Below, one piece after another: positions 33,342 through 43,179 of a DNA stretch of 64,000 nucleotides. The position numbers and the translations under genes were made by a program. The stretch is from NCBI GenBank assembly GCA_036276735.1, contig DASUOH010000008.1, forward strand, positions 27,031-91,030. The letters run 5' to 3'. This DNA comes from VRUE01 sp036276735. Its GTDB lineage: Bacteria > Actinomycetota > Thermoleophilia > Solirubrobacterales > 70-9. Numbering within the stretch: position 1 is the stretch's first letter; every line of letters begins with the position of its first letter. The notes under the pieces were generated by a model. That model worked only from the letters and a program-made list of their open reading frames with translations. It was not told the origin of the DNA and did no database searches.

Positions 33342-33370
33342 TCTATACTGCCGCGCCAATAAGTGCCTAA
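33342..33370 (-). promoter_or_regulatory. rplM operon promoter
   Basis: On the minus strand, TTAGGC (complement of 33365-33370) and TATAGA (complement of 33342-33347) are 17 bp apart, with the -10 about 115 nt before the rplM ATG. The plus strand of the same site reads TATACT (33344-33349), a -10 for the divergent riboswitch transcript, so the two promoters overlap. Confidence 0.5.
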
Positions 33371-33512
33371 TCCCGACCGGGCCACCGGACGGGAGCGGAG
33401 GAACCGCAGGGATCGTTGCAGGTCCCAGGGGCGAATCGGACGAACACGGTCCGTAGCGCAATCTCTTTCAGCGCGAGCCCGACAGCTAACTCCGCAGGCG
33501 GTCGAAAGAGAG
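33355..33512 (+). ncRNA. c-di-AMP riboswitch (ydaO/yuaA type)
   Basis: The leader of the M23 peptidase gene carries the conserved blocks of this riboswitch in order: GACGGGAGCGG with AGGAACCGCAGGG (33389-33411), GGGGCGAATCGG (33428-33439) and CCCGACAGCTAAC...CGCAGGCGG (33478-33502). It ends about 10 nt before the Shine-Dalgarno. A TATACT -10 at 33344 would start the RNA at about 33356. In Actinobacteria this class typically turns off cell-wall hydrolase genes when c-di-AMP is high. Exact ends are approximate. Confidence 0.85.
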
Positions 33513-33520
33513 AGAAGCAC

Positions 33521-34504
33521 GTGACAAGACGTCATAGCGGCGCCAGGACCCACCTGGCGGGATCGACTTTCGTAGTCGTCCTGCTTGCCCTACTCGCGGC
33601 CTTGCCGGCGAGCGCGCTCGCGGCGACGGGCGGCGCCGGCACGCCCGCCAGCAGCAAGCCGGCCCCCGGCAGCAAGGTCGGCACCCCCGACGGGGCGCCG
33701 AGCGTCGGCGAGCTGCGCCTCGTCTCGGCCGCCACGTCGCCTCGAAAGTCGTTCTACTACGGAGTGCGCAACACGCGCCTGCGCTACTCGATCGCCAGCA
33801 GCCAACCCGCCAACGACCTGCGCATCGACGTCGTCAACGAGGCCGGCGAAGTCGTCAAGCGCTTCTACCGCAACGACGTCGCCCCGAACATCGAAGACAC
33901 CGTGCAGTGGGATGGGACGACGGTCGGCACGAAGCCCGCCCCGAACGGCCGCTACCGCTTCCAGATCGTCCCGCAGGACGAATCGCCAGCCGCGATGCAG
34001 TCCCTTTCACGCTCGATCCAGGAAGCCAAGCAGCAGGCGTCCTCCTCCTCGCAGAGCTTCGTCCTCAACTTCGCCCTCTACGGCTATGCCTTCCCCGTCC
34101 TCGGCGACCACGACTTTGGTGGCTCCCAGTCGGTCTTCGGCGCCGGCCGCTCCGGCCACACCCATCAGGGGCACGACGTGATGGCCGACTGCGGCCTCCC
34201 GCTGGTCGCCGCCCGCGGCGGCCGGGTCCGGTACTCGGGCTGGGACGGCGCCGCCGGCAACTACGTCGTGATCGACGGCCGCGGCACCGGCCTCGACATG
34301 GCCTACATGCACCTCCTGCAGCCGTCCCCGCTGAAGGAGGGGATGACCGTCCGCACCGGACAGCCGATTGGCCTGGTCGGCAGCACCGGCTCCTCGTCCG
34401 CATGCCACCTGCACTTCGAGATCTGGACTGCGCCCGGCTGGTATGAGGGCGGCAGCCCGGTCGATCCGCTGCCCTACCTGCTGCGGTGGGACAAGTACTC
34501 CTGA
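33521..34504 (+). CDS. Secreted M23 metallopeptidase (peptidoglycan hydrolase)
   Basis: The 327-aa protein starts at GTG 33521, 3 nt after GAGAGAAG, downstream of the riboswitch. It has a Sec signal peptide (FVVVLLALLAALPASALA), a beta-sandwich middle domain with an RYRFQI strand (FlgD/FN3-like) and a C-terminal LytM/M23 domain. The zinc ligands lie in GHTHQGHDV (HxxxD, about 209-217) and CHLHFE (HxH, about 290). It should cut peptide cross-links of the wall outside the cell. Regulation by c-di-AMP is predicted from the leader. Confidence 0.92.
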   Translation: MTRRHSGARTHLAGSTFVVVLLALLAALPASALAATGGAGTPASSKPAPGSKVGTPDGAPSVGELRLVSAATSPRKSFYYGVRNTRLRYSIASSQPANDLRIDVVNEAGEVVKRFYRNDVAPNIEDTVQWDGTTVGTKPAPNGRYRFQIVPQDESPAAMQSLSRSIQEAKQQASSSSQSFVLNFALYGYAFPVLGDHDFGGSQSVFGAGRSGHTHQGHDVMADCGLPLVAARGGRVRYSGWDGAAGNYVVIDGRGTGLDMAYMHLLQPSPLKEGMTVRTGQPIGLVGSTGSSSACHLHFEIWTAPGWYEGGSPVDPLPYLLRWDKYS

Positions 34505-34521
34505 GAATAAGTCTCATTCTC
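34503..34521 (+). promoter_or_regulatory. Fur/Zur-type operator
   Basis: GAGAATAAG-T-CTCATTCTC is a 9-1-9 inverted repeat with one mismatch, of the form bound by Fur-family zinc regulators. It overlaps the stop of the M23 gene and lies just before a -10-like TAGCGT (34525-34530), so a bound repressor would block the zur-like/zip operon. Autoregulation by the adjacent Fur-family protein is inferred. Confidence 0.65.
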
Positions 34522-34538
34522 TGGTAGCGTCCGCCGCC

Positions 34539-34961
34539 GTGAGTTGGGCGGAGCAAGCAGCGGAACGGCTCGATGAAGCGGGCTTCCGCAGCGGCGGATC
34601 ACGGCGCAAGGTGATCGAGCTGCTGGGCGGTGAGGGGTGCGCGCTGACCGCGCTGGAGATCGACCGGCGGCTGGACTCGGTCGGGCGAGCGACCGTGTAC
34701 CGGACGCTCGAGCAGCTCGAGCGCCTCCACCTGGTGCAGCGGGTCGAGATCGGCGGCGACGCGGCCGGGTACGAGCGGCTCGACCCGGAGGCGCACCATC
34801 ACCATCTCGTCTGCGAGGACTGCGGGCGGCTCGCCCCCTTCGCCAGCGAAGCGCTGGAGGAGGCGATCGAGACGGTCGGCCGGGATGCGGAGTTCGCCGT
34901 TGCCGCCCATGACGTGGTGCTGCGCGGCACCTGCGCCGCCTGCGCGGAGCGCAATGCCTGA
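34539..34961 (+). CDS. Fur-family metal regulator (Zur-like)
   Basis: The 140-aa repressor has a winged helix (SRRKVIELLGGEGCALTALE, GRATVYRTLEQL) and a dimerisation domain with metal ligands HHHHLVCEDCG and a second CxxC pair, CAAC, near the C-terminus, the structural zinc site. The GTG start lies 8 nt after TAGCGT, implying a leaderless transcript. Its stop overlaps the ZIP transporter start by 8 nt, and a Fur-type operator is just upstream, so zinc-responsive repression of a zinc importer is the likely job. Confidence 0.88.
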   Translation: MSWAEQAAERLDEAGFRSGGSRRKVIELLGGEGCALTALEIDRRLDSVGRATVYRTLEQLERLHLVQRVEIGGDAAGYERLDPEAHHHHLVCEDCGRLAPFASEALEEAIETVGRDAEFAVAAHDVVLRGTCAACAERNA

Positions 34962-35691
34962 GGTGGCGATACCGCTCGCGGGCCTGGCGGTCCTCGCCAT
35001 CCTCGCCGGGGGCGCGGTGGCGATGCGGCTCTCGCACTCCTTGCCGACCGTCGTCGCCTTCAGCGGCGGCATCGTCGTCGCCGTCGCGCTGCTCGAGGTG
35101 CTGCCCGAGGCGATCGAGGGCATCGGTGACGCTCACGACGCCGTGCCGCTGGTCGCCATCGGCTTCCTCGCCTTCTTCCTGCTCGAGCGGGTCCTGGTCC
35201 TCCACCACCGCGACGACCCCGAGCAGGCGAGGGCGCACCACCACGTCGGCGTGCTCGGCGCGGCCGGCCTCTCCCTGCACACCTTCACCGATGGGGTCGG
35301 GATCGGGCTCGCCTTCAGCGTCAACGCCGAGACCGGCCTGCTTGTCCTGCTCGCGGTCGTGAGCCACGGCTTCGCCGACGGCCTCAACACGGTCAGCTTC
35401 GTCCTGAATCAGTCGGGCGACCTCTTGCGGGCAAAGCGGTGGTTGCGGATCGACGCCCTGGCGCCGCTCGCCGGCGCCGCCGTCGGCTCGCTCGTCGCGG
35501 TGTCCGACCAGACGCTCGGCTACTTCCTCGCCGTCTATGCCGGCTTCTTCCTCTACATGGGAGCGACCGACCTCCTCCCTGCCGCGCACGCCCACGAGCA
35601 CGACGGCGAGGGCTCATGGCTGAGGGTCGGGCTGACGATCGCCGGCTTTGCGGCGATCTACGCCGTCACCCTGATCGGTCACCCGCACTGA
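34954..35691 (+). CDS. ZIP-family divalent metal transporter
   Basis: The 245-aa membrane protein has about eight helices. The two ZIP metal-binding helices are clear: LHTFTDGVGIGLAF (about 108-121) and VSHGFADGLNTVSF (about 136-149). A His-rich loop (HHRDDPEQARAHHH) precedes helix IV, as in ZIPs. It shares an operon with the Fur-family regulator and should import zinc (or iron/manganese). Its 3' end overlaps the convergent gene by 78 bp. Confidence 0.9.
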   Translation: MPEVAIPLAGLAVLAILAGGAVAMRLSHSLPTVVAFSGGIVVAVALLEVLPEAIEGIGDAHDAVPLVAIGFLAFFLLERVLVLHHRDDPEQARAHHHVGVLGAAGLSLHTFTDGVGIGLAFSVNAETGLLVLLAVVSHGFADGLNTVSFVLNQSGDLLRAKRWLRIDALAPLAGAAVGSLVAVSDQTLGYFLAVYAGFFLYMGATDLLPAAHAHEHDGEGSWLRVGLTIAGFAAIYAVTLIGHPH

Positions 35692-36444
35692 GCGACGCCG
35701 CGAGCGGGCTTCGACCAGCGCGAGGGCCAGGGCCACCGGCACGGTCGCCGGCAGGGTGTCGAGCGCGAAGAAGAGCAGGTCGAAGGCGAGGCCGAGTACG
35801 GCGAGCACGGCGGCAGCTTCCAACTGGCGAGCGCGCCACCGCGTGAGGAGGCAGCCGACCGTGGCGGCGAGGAAGGCGTCGCCGAAGCCCATCCGGGCGG
35901 CGCCGAATTCGAGGACCTGGAGGCGGGGCAGGCCACCGGGCTCGGCGGCGACCAACACGCTGCTGGGGCCCTGCAGCAGCTCCGCCCCGACCAGCACCGC
36001 GTCGATCGCCGCCATCGCGTAGATCCCCCAGCGCAGCCAGTGGGCCGGCACGACCGAGACCAGCAGCCAACCGAGCGCGACGCAGGCGAGCGCGGTGAGC
36101 GCCGTCGCGGCGGTCTCCCCTGCCAGCGACCCCTGCGCCGCCCAGGCGAGCGCGAAGAGCGGCACCGCGGCGAACGCCCACCACGGCCGCGAGCCGCGCA
36201 GCAGCGCCCCAAGCGCCAGCGCCGCCAGCGGCGGCACCGTCAAGAGCGCGAGCCAGGCGAGCGCGTCGGCCGAGCCCGGCAGCAGCTCGATTCCGAAGAC
36301 CACCAAGACAATCGAGGCCGGCGGCACGAGGCCCCACCAAACGCTTCGCGGCATCCAACTAAAACGTTGGCGCTCTCGCGGCAGAGCGACGAGCGCTGCT
36401 TGCAAAAGGCTCAGCGCAGCTATCGAAACCGCAAACGAGGGCAC
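35614..36444 (-). CDS. Polytopic membrane protein with GxGD motif
   Basis: The 276-aa protein has about nine hydrophobic helices. An Asp in one helix (AMAAIDAVLVGAE, about 143-155) and a following MGFGDAFLAATVG (about 183-195) resemble the paired Asp and GxGD of intramembrane aspartyl proteases of the presenilin/SPP class. The usual YD and PAL motifs are not evident, so this is only a suggestion. The last 35 residues are charged and lie in the overlap with the zip gene. No confident family. Confidence 0.65.
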   Translation of the reverse strand: MPSFAVSIAALSLLQAALVALPRERQRFSWMPRSVWWGLVPPASIVLVVFGIELLPGSADALAWLALLTVPPLAALALGALLRGSRPWWAFAAVPLFALAWAAQGSLAGETAATALTALACVALGWLLVSVVPAHWLRWGIYAMAAIDAVLVGAELLQGPSSVLVAAEPGGLPRLQVLEFGAARMGFGDAFLAATVGCLLTRWRARQLEAAAVLAVLGLAFDLLFFALDTLPATVPVALALALVEARSRRRSVRVTDQGDGVDRRKAGDRQPDPQP

Positions 36445-36523
36445 CGCGCAACCCTACGAGCCACCCGCAGAGACGAGGAGCGCCTTGCGCCGAGCCCATC
36501 CCGGTAGGGGTGGAACGTCTTGT
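36445..36523. other. Non-coding stretch, nothing recognised
   Basis: Together with the terminator that follows, this makes up the 166-bp gap behind guaA. It should hold the promoter of the membrane protein gene that starts at 36444, but no clear -10/-35 pair is seen. Confidence 0.4.
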
Positions 36524-36605
36524 ACTTTTTTTGCGGAACCGTCCTCGGACGGCCTCAGCGGATCTTCAAAAAAAGTTAAGTGGAGCCCCTGCCGGGGTGG
36601 GCTCC
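36524..36605 (-). terminator. guaA terminator region (two hairpins, A/T tracts)
   Basis: Reading from guaA, a hairpin GGAGCCC/GGGCTCC with an inner CCCC/GGGG (36582-36605) is followed 7 nt later by seven T. Beyond it, the 10-bp inverted repeat ACTTTTTTTG/CAAAAAAAGT (36524-36533 and 36567-36576) flanks the hairpin CCGTCC-TC-GGACGG. This gives a bidirectional, intrinsic-terminator-like structure, one of very few with a U-tract in this window. Confidence 0.7.
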
Positions 36606-36610
36606 GAGAG

Positions 36611-38174
<1,564 letters not shown>

Positions 38175-38197
<23 letters not shown>

Positions 38198-39380
38198 CGG
38201 CTGAGACCGCCGCCCTGCCGTTGGAGCCCATTCCCACCGACTGCTCGTTCTGGAGCTTCTTGCCCTCGCTCATCAGCGCCGGTGCGACCATCACCTCGGC
38301 CCGCTGGAAGGAGCGGATGTCCTCGTAGCCGCAGGTGGCCATCGAGGTTTTCAACGCCCCCATCAGGTTGAAGGTGCCGTCGTTCTCCTGCGCCGGGCCG
38401 AGCAGGATCTCCTCCATCGTCCCATCCTGCTTGGTCGAGACCCGCGTGCCGCGCGGCAGCGAGGGATGGAAGGTGGCCATGCCCCAGTGGAAGCCGCGAC
38501 CCGGCGCCTCTTTCGCACGGGCCAGCGGGGAGCCGACCATCACCGAGTCGGCGCCGCAGGCGATCGCCTTGGAGACGTCGCCCCCAGTCCGCATGCCGCC
38601 GTCGGCGATCACGTTGACGTACTCGCCGGTCTCGAGCATGTGCTGGGCGCGGGCCGCGGCGACGTCGGCGATCGCGGTCGCCTGCGGCACCCCGATCCCG
38701 AGCACACCACGCGTCGTGCAGGCTGCACCGGGGCCGACCCCGACGAGGACGCCGACGGCGCCGGTTCGCATCAGGTGCAGGCCGGTCGAGTAGGAGGCGC
38801 AGCCGCCGACCACGGTCGGCACCGGCACTTCGGCGATGAACTTCTTCAGGTTGAGCGGCTCGACTGTGGTCGAGACGTGCTCAGCCGAGATGACCGTCCC
38901 CTGGATGACGAGGATGTCGATCCCCGCCTCGATCGCGACCTCGTAGTGCTCGCGCACCTTCTGCGGGGTCAGCGAGCCGCAGGCGACGGCGCCGCGCTCC
39001 TTGATCTCGGCGATGCGGCGCCCGATCAGCTCCGACTTGACCGGCTCGGTGTAGATCTCCTGCATGAGCCGGGTCGCCAGGTGCTTGGGCGCAGCGGCGA
39101 TCTGCTCGAGTTTCTCCTCAGCGTTATCGAAACGGGTCCAGATCCCCTCCAGGTTGAGCACGCCGAGACCGCCGAGCTGGTTGACGAGGACAGCCGTGTC
39201 GGGGCTCACAACCCCGTCCATGGCCGATGCGACCAGCGGCAAGTCGAAGTGGTAGGGGCCGAGGCTCCAGCTGATGTCTATGTCGTCGGGATCGCGGGTC
39301 CGGCGCGACGGGACGATCGCGATGTCGTCGAATCCGTAGGCGCGCCTCCCTTTCTTCCCCCGACCGATTTCGATCTCCAA
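38175..39380 (-). CDS. GuaB3-family IMP dehydrogenase-related protein
   Basis: The 401-aa TIM barrel lacks CBS domains, as GuaB3 proteins of Actinobacteria do. The catalytic loop GPGAACTTRGVLGIGVPQ (about 230) has the IMPDH Cys, and VIADGGMRTGGDV binds the phosphate. I chose the TTG at 39380 because GGAGGA stands 6 nt upstream and ATG or GTG are absent nearby. It is coupled to guaA. Whether it reduces or oxidises purine nucleotides, or is regulatory, is unsettled for this subfamily. Confidence 0.88.
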
Positions 39381-39418
39381 ATCAGTCCTCCAGGCGGGTG
39401 GCGGGTCGAGGACCCAGC

Positions 39419-40375
39419 CTACACTTCCGCGTGGACCTCCAGGTCGCGCAGCTCGACCTCCCCGAGCAGCCGCTCCACCTGACTTCGGTCGACCGTGCCG
39501 GCGCCGAAGTGCTGAGTCGACTCCGCTCCGCAGGCAACGGCGTAGGCGAGGCACTGGTCGGCGGGGCGGCCGTCGTAGCGGGCCGCCACGTAGCCGGCCA
39601 GGAAGGCGTCGCCGGAGCCGACCGTCGAGACCGGTTCGAGCGCCCTGATCCGGGCCTCGAGCAGGCGGCGCTCCGAGCCGTCGCCGACCGCCGCGACGCA
39701 GCCGTCGGGGCGCGTGATGATCGCCTCGCCGGCACCGAGCCGCAGCAGCTCGGAGAGCCCGTGGGCGAGGTCGTCGCCGTCGGCGAACTCCTGGCCCACC
39801 AGCTCCTCGGCCTCGCGCTCGTTGGGGGTGACGACCGAGACGCCGGCCCGCAGGCCCGCCCGCATCGGCTCCCCTTCGGAATCGAGGATCGAGGCGACGC
39901 CGCAGTCGCGCAGCTCCTCGATCAGCCGCGCGTACAGCTCATCACCGGCGCCGGGAGGCAGGGTCCCGGCAAGCACGCACATCTTGGCGCCGGCGGCGAG
40001 GTAGCGCAGTCGCTCCACGAAGCGCTCCACCTCCTCGGGGCTGACCGCCGGACCGCGCTCGTTGATCTCGGTCTGCTCGCCCGAGGTGGGATCGACGACG
40101 GCGAGGTTGATCCTGGTCTCGCCGGCGATCCAGGTCAGGTCCTTGGGGATCGACTCGTTGCGCAGCTCCTCGAGCACCCGGTTGCCGGTCGGCCCGCCGG
40201 CGAAGCCGGTGGCGACCACCGGGCGCCCGAGCAGGCGCAGCGCTCTCGCCACGTTGATCCCCTTGCCACCGGCGACGGTGCGGCTCTCCACCGCCCGGTG
40301 CCTGTGCCCGAGGTGGAAGTTCGGGACCGCAACGGTGCGGTCGATAGCGGCGTTGAGAGTTACCGTGAGAATCAT
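39419..40375 (-). CDS. PfkB-family sugar kinase (1-phosphofructokinase/tagatose-6-P kinase type)
   Basis: The 318-aa kinase begins MILTVTLNAAIDRT, typical of the FruK/LacC branch, with the GGKGINVARAL sugar-binding block (about 37-47) and the catalytic anion hole GSGDAFLAGY (about 260, Asp as base). It starts at ATG 40375, overlapping the dacC stop as ATGA. No PTS genes are adjacent, so the sugar phosphate cannot be named; a 6-phosphofructokinase role is also possible. Confidence 0.85.
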   Translation of the reverse strand: MILTVTLNAAIDRTVAVPNFHLGHRHRAVESRTVAGGKGINVARALRLLGRPVVATGFAGGPTGNRVLEELRNESIPKDLTWIAGETRINLAVVDPTSGEQTEINERGPAVSPEEVERFVERLRYLAAGAKMCVLAGTLPPGAGDELYARLIEELRDCGVASILDSEGEPMRAGLRAGVSVVTPNEREAEELVGQEFADGDDLAHGLSELLRLGAGEAIITRPDGCVAAVGDGSERRLLEARIRALEPVSTVGSGDAFLAGYVAARYDGRPADQCLAYAVACGAESTQHFGAGTVDRSQVERLLGEVELRDLEVHAEV

Positions 40376-41619
40376 CGCCTGCGTCGCCCCAGTAGCACTA
40401 TTGCCACCAGTATCGCGAAGACGGCGAGAAGCAGCCAACCCAGGTTGTCGCCGATCACATCTCGCACCTTGTCGAGTGCGCTGGCCTCGGGCACCGCGCG
40501 AGCGGCGAGGAGCGGCACGCGCGCTACCGGCAGCCCGTCGAGACTGACCGTGGCCTGGCCGAGTGCCGCGCCCCGCCGGATCGGACCCTCGACCTCCGAG
40601 GGCGCCTCGACTTCGACCGTGAGTTGCTGCTCGCGGCGGACACCGATCGCGACGCTCCGCGCGGCGCGCAGCGGCAGCTCCTCGTCGGTCCAGCGGACCG
40701 CCGGCCTCGCCAGCTCCTCGCGCTTGCTTACCGGCACCTCGTGCCGGTGCAGGGAGAAGCCGTAGGTCAGCAGCTCCTCGGTCTCCTCGTCGCGAGCCGC
40801 TTCGCTTTCGGTGCCGAGCACGGCGGAGATCAGCTGCACGCCGTCGAGTCGCCCCGCACCGACCAGCACGTAGCCCGCCCCGAGCGTGTAGCCGGTCTTG
40901 ATGCCGGTCGCCCATGGCAGCTCGTAGAGCAGATCGACCCGGGTATCGATGCGCCGCGGCGGCCGCAGGCTGCGCAGGACCGCTCCGCGCGAGGCGGAGA
41001 TCTTCGCGAAGCCCGGGATCGCCATCAGGCGACGGGCCAGTGCAGTCAAATCAGAGGCGGTCGAGTAGTTGCCCGGCTCGTCGAGGCCGATTGGGTTGGC
41101 GTAGTGGGTGTCCGACAGCCCCAGGGCGGCGGCATAGCGATTCATCAGCCGCACGAAGCGATCTTCCGAGCCGGCCGCCGCGAGCGCCAGGTCGAACGCC
41201 GCGTCATTGCCGCTTTGCAGGATCAGCCCGTAGAGCAGGTCGCGCACGCTGATCCGCTCTCCGGGTTGTAACCCCAGCAATGACTCGGCCGTCGTCGGGG
41301 TGTAGGGAGCGGCGGTGACGCGCTTGCGCAGCGGCAGCTCCTTCAGCGCCACGTAGGCGGTCATCAGCTTGGTCGCGCTGGCGATCGGCAGCCGTTCGTC
41401 GCCCTCGTGCGCCGCGAGCACATCCCCCGTGCGGGCGTCAACCAGCGCCCAGGCGCGGGCGTCGAGTCGCGGCCCCGCTTCGTCCGCGGGTGGCGCCGTA
41501 GGGGGAACCGCCCCTGAGGAAGCTTTAGCTACCGGAAGGGGCGGTGGGTCCCCTGCGGCGACAGGACCCGCGGCCGCAGCGGCCACGAGCAGCAGGGCCG
41601 CGATTCGACGCCTGGTCAC
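40372..41619 (-). CDS. D-alanyl-D-alanine carboxypeptidase (S11), with palindromic insertion
   Basis: The 415-aa penicillin-binding enzyme has the three catalytic motifs: SATK (about 81, SxxK), SGND (about 137, SxN) and KTGY (about 242, KTG). A C-terminal helix (LLLAVFAILVAIVLL) with a basic end anchors it. The signal peptide is followed by a Pro/Ala-rich stretch (about 16-45) encoded by the 90-bp palindromic element at 41484-41573, which covers the expected cleavage region. Coupled to the LysM gene upstream (ATGA) and to the PfkB gene downstream. Confidence 0.92.
   Translation of the reverse strand: MTRRRIAALLLVAAAAAGPVAAGDPPPLPVAKASSGAVPPTAPPADEAGPRLDARAWALVDARTGDVLAAHEGDERLPIASATKLMTAYVALKELPLRKRVTAAPYTPTTAESLLGLQPGERISVRDLLYGLILQSGNDAAFDLALAAAGSEDRFVRLMNRYAAALGLSDTHYANPIGLDEPGNYSTASDLTALARRLMAIPGFAKISASRGAVLRSLRPPRRIDTRVDLLYELPWATGIKTGYTLGAGYVLVGAGRLDGVQLISAVLGTESEAARDEETEELLTYGFSLHRHEVPVSKREELARPAVRWTDEELPLRAARSVAIGVRREQQLTVEVEAPSEVEGPIRRGAALGQATVSLDGLPVARVPLLAARAVPEASALDKVRDVIGDNLGWLLLAVFAILVAIVLLGRRRR
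41484..41573. repeat. Palindromic element copy C (90 bp), in frame in the D,D-carboxypeptidase gene
   Basis: The ends CCGCGGGT and ACCCGCGG and the subterminal GCGACAGG match copies A and B. The interior differs but is again an inverted repeat (AGGGGGAACCGCCCCT against AGGGGACCCACCGCCCCT) with a TAGCTAAAGCT centre. At 30 codons it is also a multiple of three and is read in the same phase as copy B. Confidence 0.78.
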
Positions 41620-41939
41620 CGCAGCTTCAGTTTTTCGCCTGAGACGAGAATCTGCGGGTCGACGCCGGGATTCAGCTCCTGGATGCGAGCGACGGATACG
41701 CCGGTTCGGTGAGCGATCGAGGTGAGCGTGTCGCCGTTTTGGACGACGTAGGACTTCGGCGGCTCATCCGACTTGTGCCCCTCGCCCTTGGCGTTCTTCG
41801 CGGCGGCGGGCCGACCGCCGGAGCCGTCGCTGCCGTCGCCGCCGAGCGAGCTGGCGACGACCACCACGACGACGATGAACCCGCAGATGAGCGCGGCGGA
41901 GGCGATCACCCGGGCAAGGGACGAGTAACGCTGGTTCAT
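41616..41939 (-). CDS. LysM-domain membrane-anchored protein
   Basis: The 107-aa protein has one N-terminal helix (about 10-31), a Gly/Ser/Lys linker and a C-terminal LysM domain (SYVVQNGDTLTSIAHRTGVS, then IQELNPGVDPQILVSGEKLKL), which binds glycan chains of peptidoglycan. It overlaps pyrF and the carboxypeptidase gene by ATGA on each side, so it probably acts with the wall enzyme. Confidence 0.9.
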   Translation of the reverse strand: MNQRYSSLARVIASAALICGFIVVVVVVASSLGGDGSDGSGGRPAAAKNAKGEGHKSDEPPKSYVVQNGDTLTSIAHRTGVSVARIQELNPGVDPQILVSGEKLKLR

Positions 41940-42817
41940 GAGACCTCCCAGACCGTCGCGCGGAGCCGCTCGGCGGCCGCTGCGGGGTCCGAATCGGCGG
42001 CAATGCTACGCGACGCGGCGATTAGTCCGAAGGCCCGGCCCGGTGCAAAGGCCGGCCCGAGCAGCTCGGGCTGACCGCCCTGGGCGCCGACCCCCGGGAT
42101 GAGGAAGACGCTGCGCGGCATCAGCTCACGCAGGCGGCTGAGGTGCTGCGGCTCGGTCGCGCCGACCACCGCCCCCATGCCGCTCACTCCACTCTCACCG
42201 AGGAGGCGATCGGCGAGGCCCTCGACCAGCTCGGCGAGGCGCTCGTGCAGCGGCCGTTCTGGAGCCGGCAGATCCTCGACGTCGGCGGCTCCGGGGTTGC
42301 TGGTGCGCACCAGAGCAAAGACGCCGGCGCCGGTCTCGGCGGCCGCCGCCACGAGCGGCTCGAGCGCATCGAGCCCGAGCAATGGGTTGGCGGTGAAGGC
42401 GTCCGCGCCGAGACCCGGCACAGGGCCCCAGGGCGTCGGCGTCTCGCCGACCAGCGCCTGGGCGTAGGCGACGGCGGTAACCGGGACATCGCCGCGCTTG
42501 CCGTCGGCGATGACCAGCAGGCCCGCCGCGCGTGCCGCCGCGCAGACCGCGCCCAAGGCGGCCCAACCGGGCGCGCCGAGCCGCTCGAAGCAGGCGAGCT
42601 GCGGCTTGACCGCGACGCAGGCCGGCCCGGCCCGCTCGATCAGCGACCGACAGTGGAACGTGACCGCCGCCGCGGCTCGCTCGGCGGGAGAGCCTTCGGA
42701 AGCGGACTCGACCGCGTCCGCGGGGAGCTTCGCCGGGTCGGGGTCGAGGCCGAGGCAGATCTGGCTGCGGCGCTCCTCGACGAGCGCCGCCAGCCGATCC
42801 GCGAAAGGAGCCGCTAT
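41936..42817 (-). CDS. pyrF: Orotidine 5'-phosphate decarboxylase (type 2), apparent AUA start
   Basis: The enzyme makes UMP. The N-terminal block ICLGLDPDPAKLP, the catalytic VIADGKRGDVPVTA and the phosphate-binding PGVGAQGGQ are all present in one frame. No ATG, GTG or TTG occurs in that frame upstream of LGLDPDP. A TTG lies about 87 codons in and would remove the first catalytic strand. The best start is ATA 42817, overlapping the hup stop as TAATA, giving MAAPFADRLAALVEERRSQ and 293 aa, the normal length. AAGG lies 4 nt upstream. Confidence 0.88.
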   Translation of the reverse strand: MAAPFADRLAALVEERRSQICLGLDPDPAKLPADAVESASEGSPAERAAAAVTFHCRSLIERAGPACVAVKPQLACFERLGAPGWAALGAVCAAARAAGLLVIADGKRGDVPVTAVAYAQALVGETPTPWGPVPGLGADAFTANPLLGLDALEPLVAAAAETGAGVFALVRTSNPGAADVEDLPAPERPLHERLAELVEGLADRLLGESGVSGMGAVVGATEPQHLSRLRELMPRSVFLIPGVGAQGGQPELLGPAFAPGRAFGLIAASRSIAADSDPAAAAERLRATVWEVS

Positions 42818-43095
42818 TAGCCCTTGACCTTGGTTTTCAGTGCCGAGCCGGCGGAGAAGCGGGGCACCTTGCCGCCCGGGATCGTGATGCGCTCACCGGT
42901 GCGCGGGTTGACGCCCTGGCGGGGGCCACGCTCGGCGACGTGGAATTTGCCGAAGCCGGTGAAGCTGACCTCGCCACCGCCGCTCAGCGTCTCGGCGATC
43001 GCGTCAAGCACAGCGTCGACCGCATCGGTCGCGGCTTTCTTGCTGCCGATCCGATCGTCAGCAGCCAGTTGGTCCAAAAACTCAGCCTTGGTCAC
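42817..43095 (-). CDS. hup: HU-family DNA-binding protein
   Basis: The 92-aa histone-like protein has the HU fold: TKAEFLDQLAADDRIGSKKA, then VSFTGFGKFHVAERGPRQG and the DNA-wrapping arm NPRTGERITIPGGKVPRF. It lacks the long Lys/Ala tail of mycobacterial HupB. A strong GGAGGAG precedes the ATG, with a possible -10 TTAGAT about 40 nt upstream. First gene of the hup-pyrF-lysM-dac-pfkB unit. Confidence 0.95.
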   Translation of the reverse strand: MTKAEFLDQLAADDRIGSKKAATDAVDAVLDAIAETLSGGGEVSFTGFGKFHVAERGPRQGVNPRTGERITIPGGKVPRFSAGSALKTKVKG

Positions 43096-43179
43096 GTCGC
43101 TCCTCCGTCGTCGTTGAAATCGCGCGGCAATCTAACAGCGCTCCCGGGCGTCTTGTCTGCCTGGGCCGAAAACAGGGGC

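Noticed and set aside
33416..33520. N-terminal extension of the M23 peptidase
   Set aside because: This sequence is the c-di-AMP riboswitch; the GTG after GAGAGAAG at 33521 starts a proper signal peptide.
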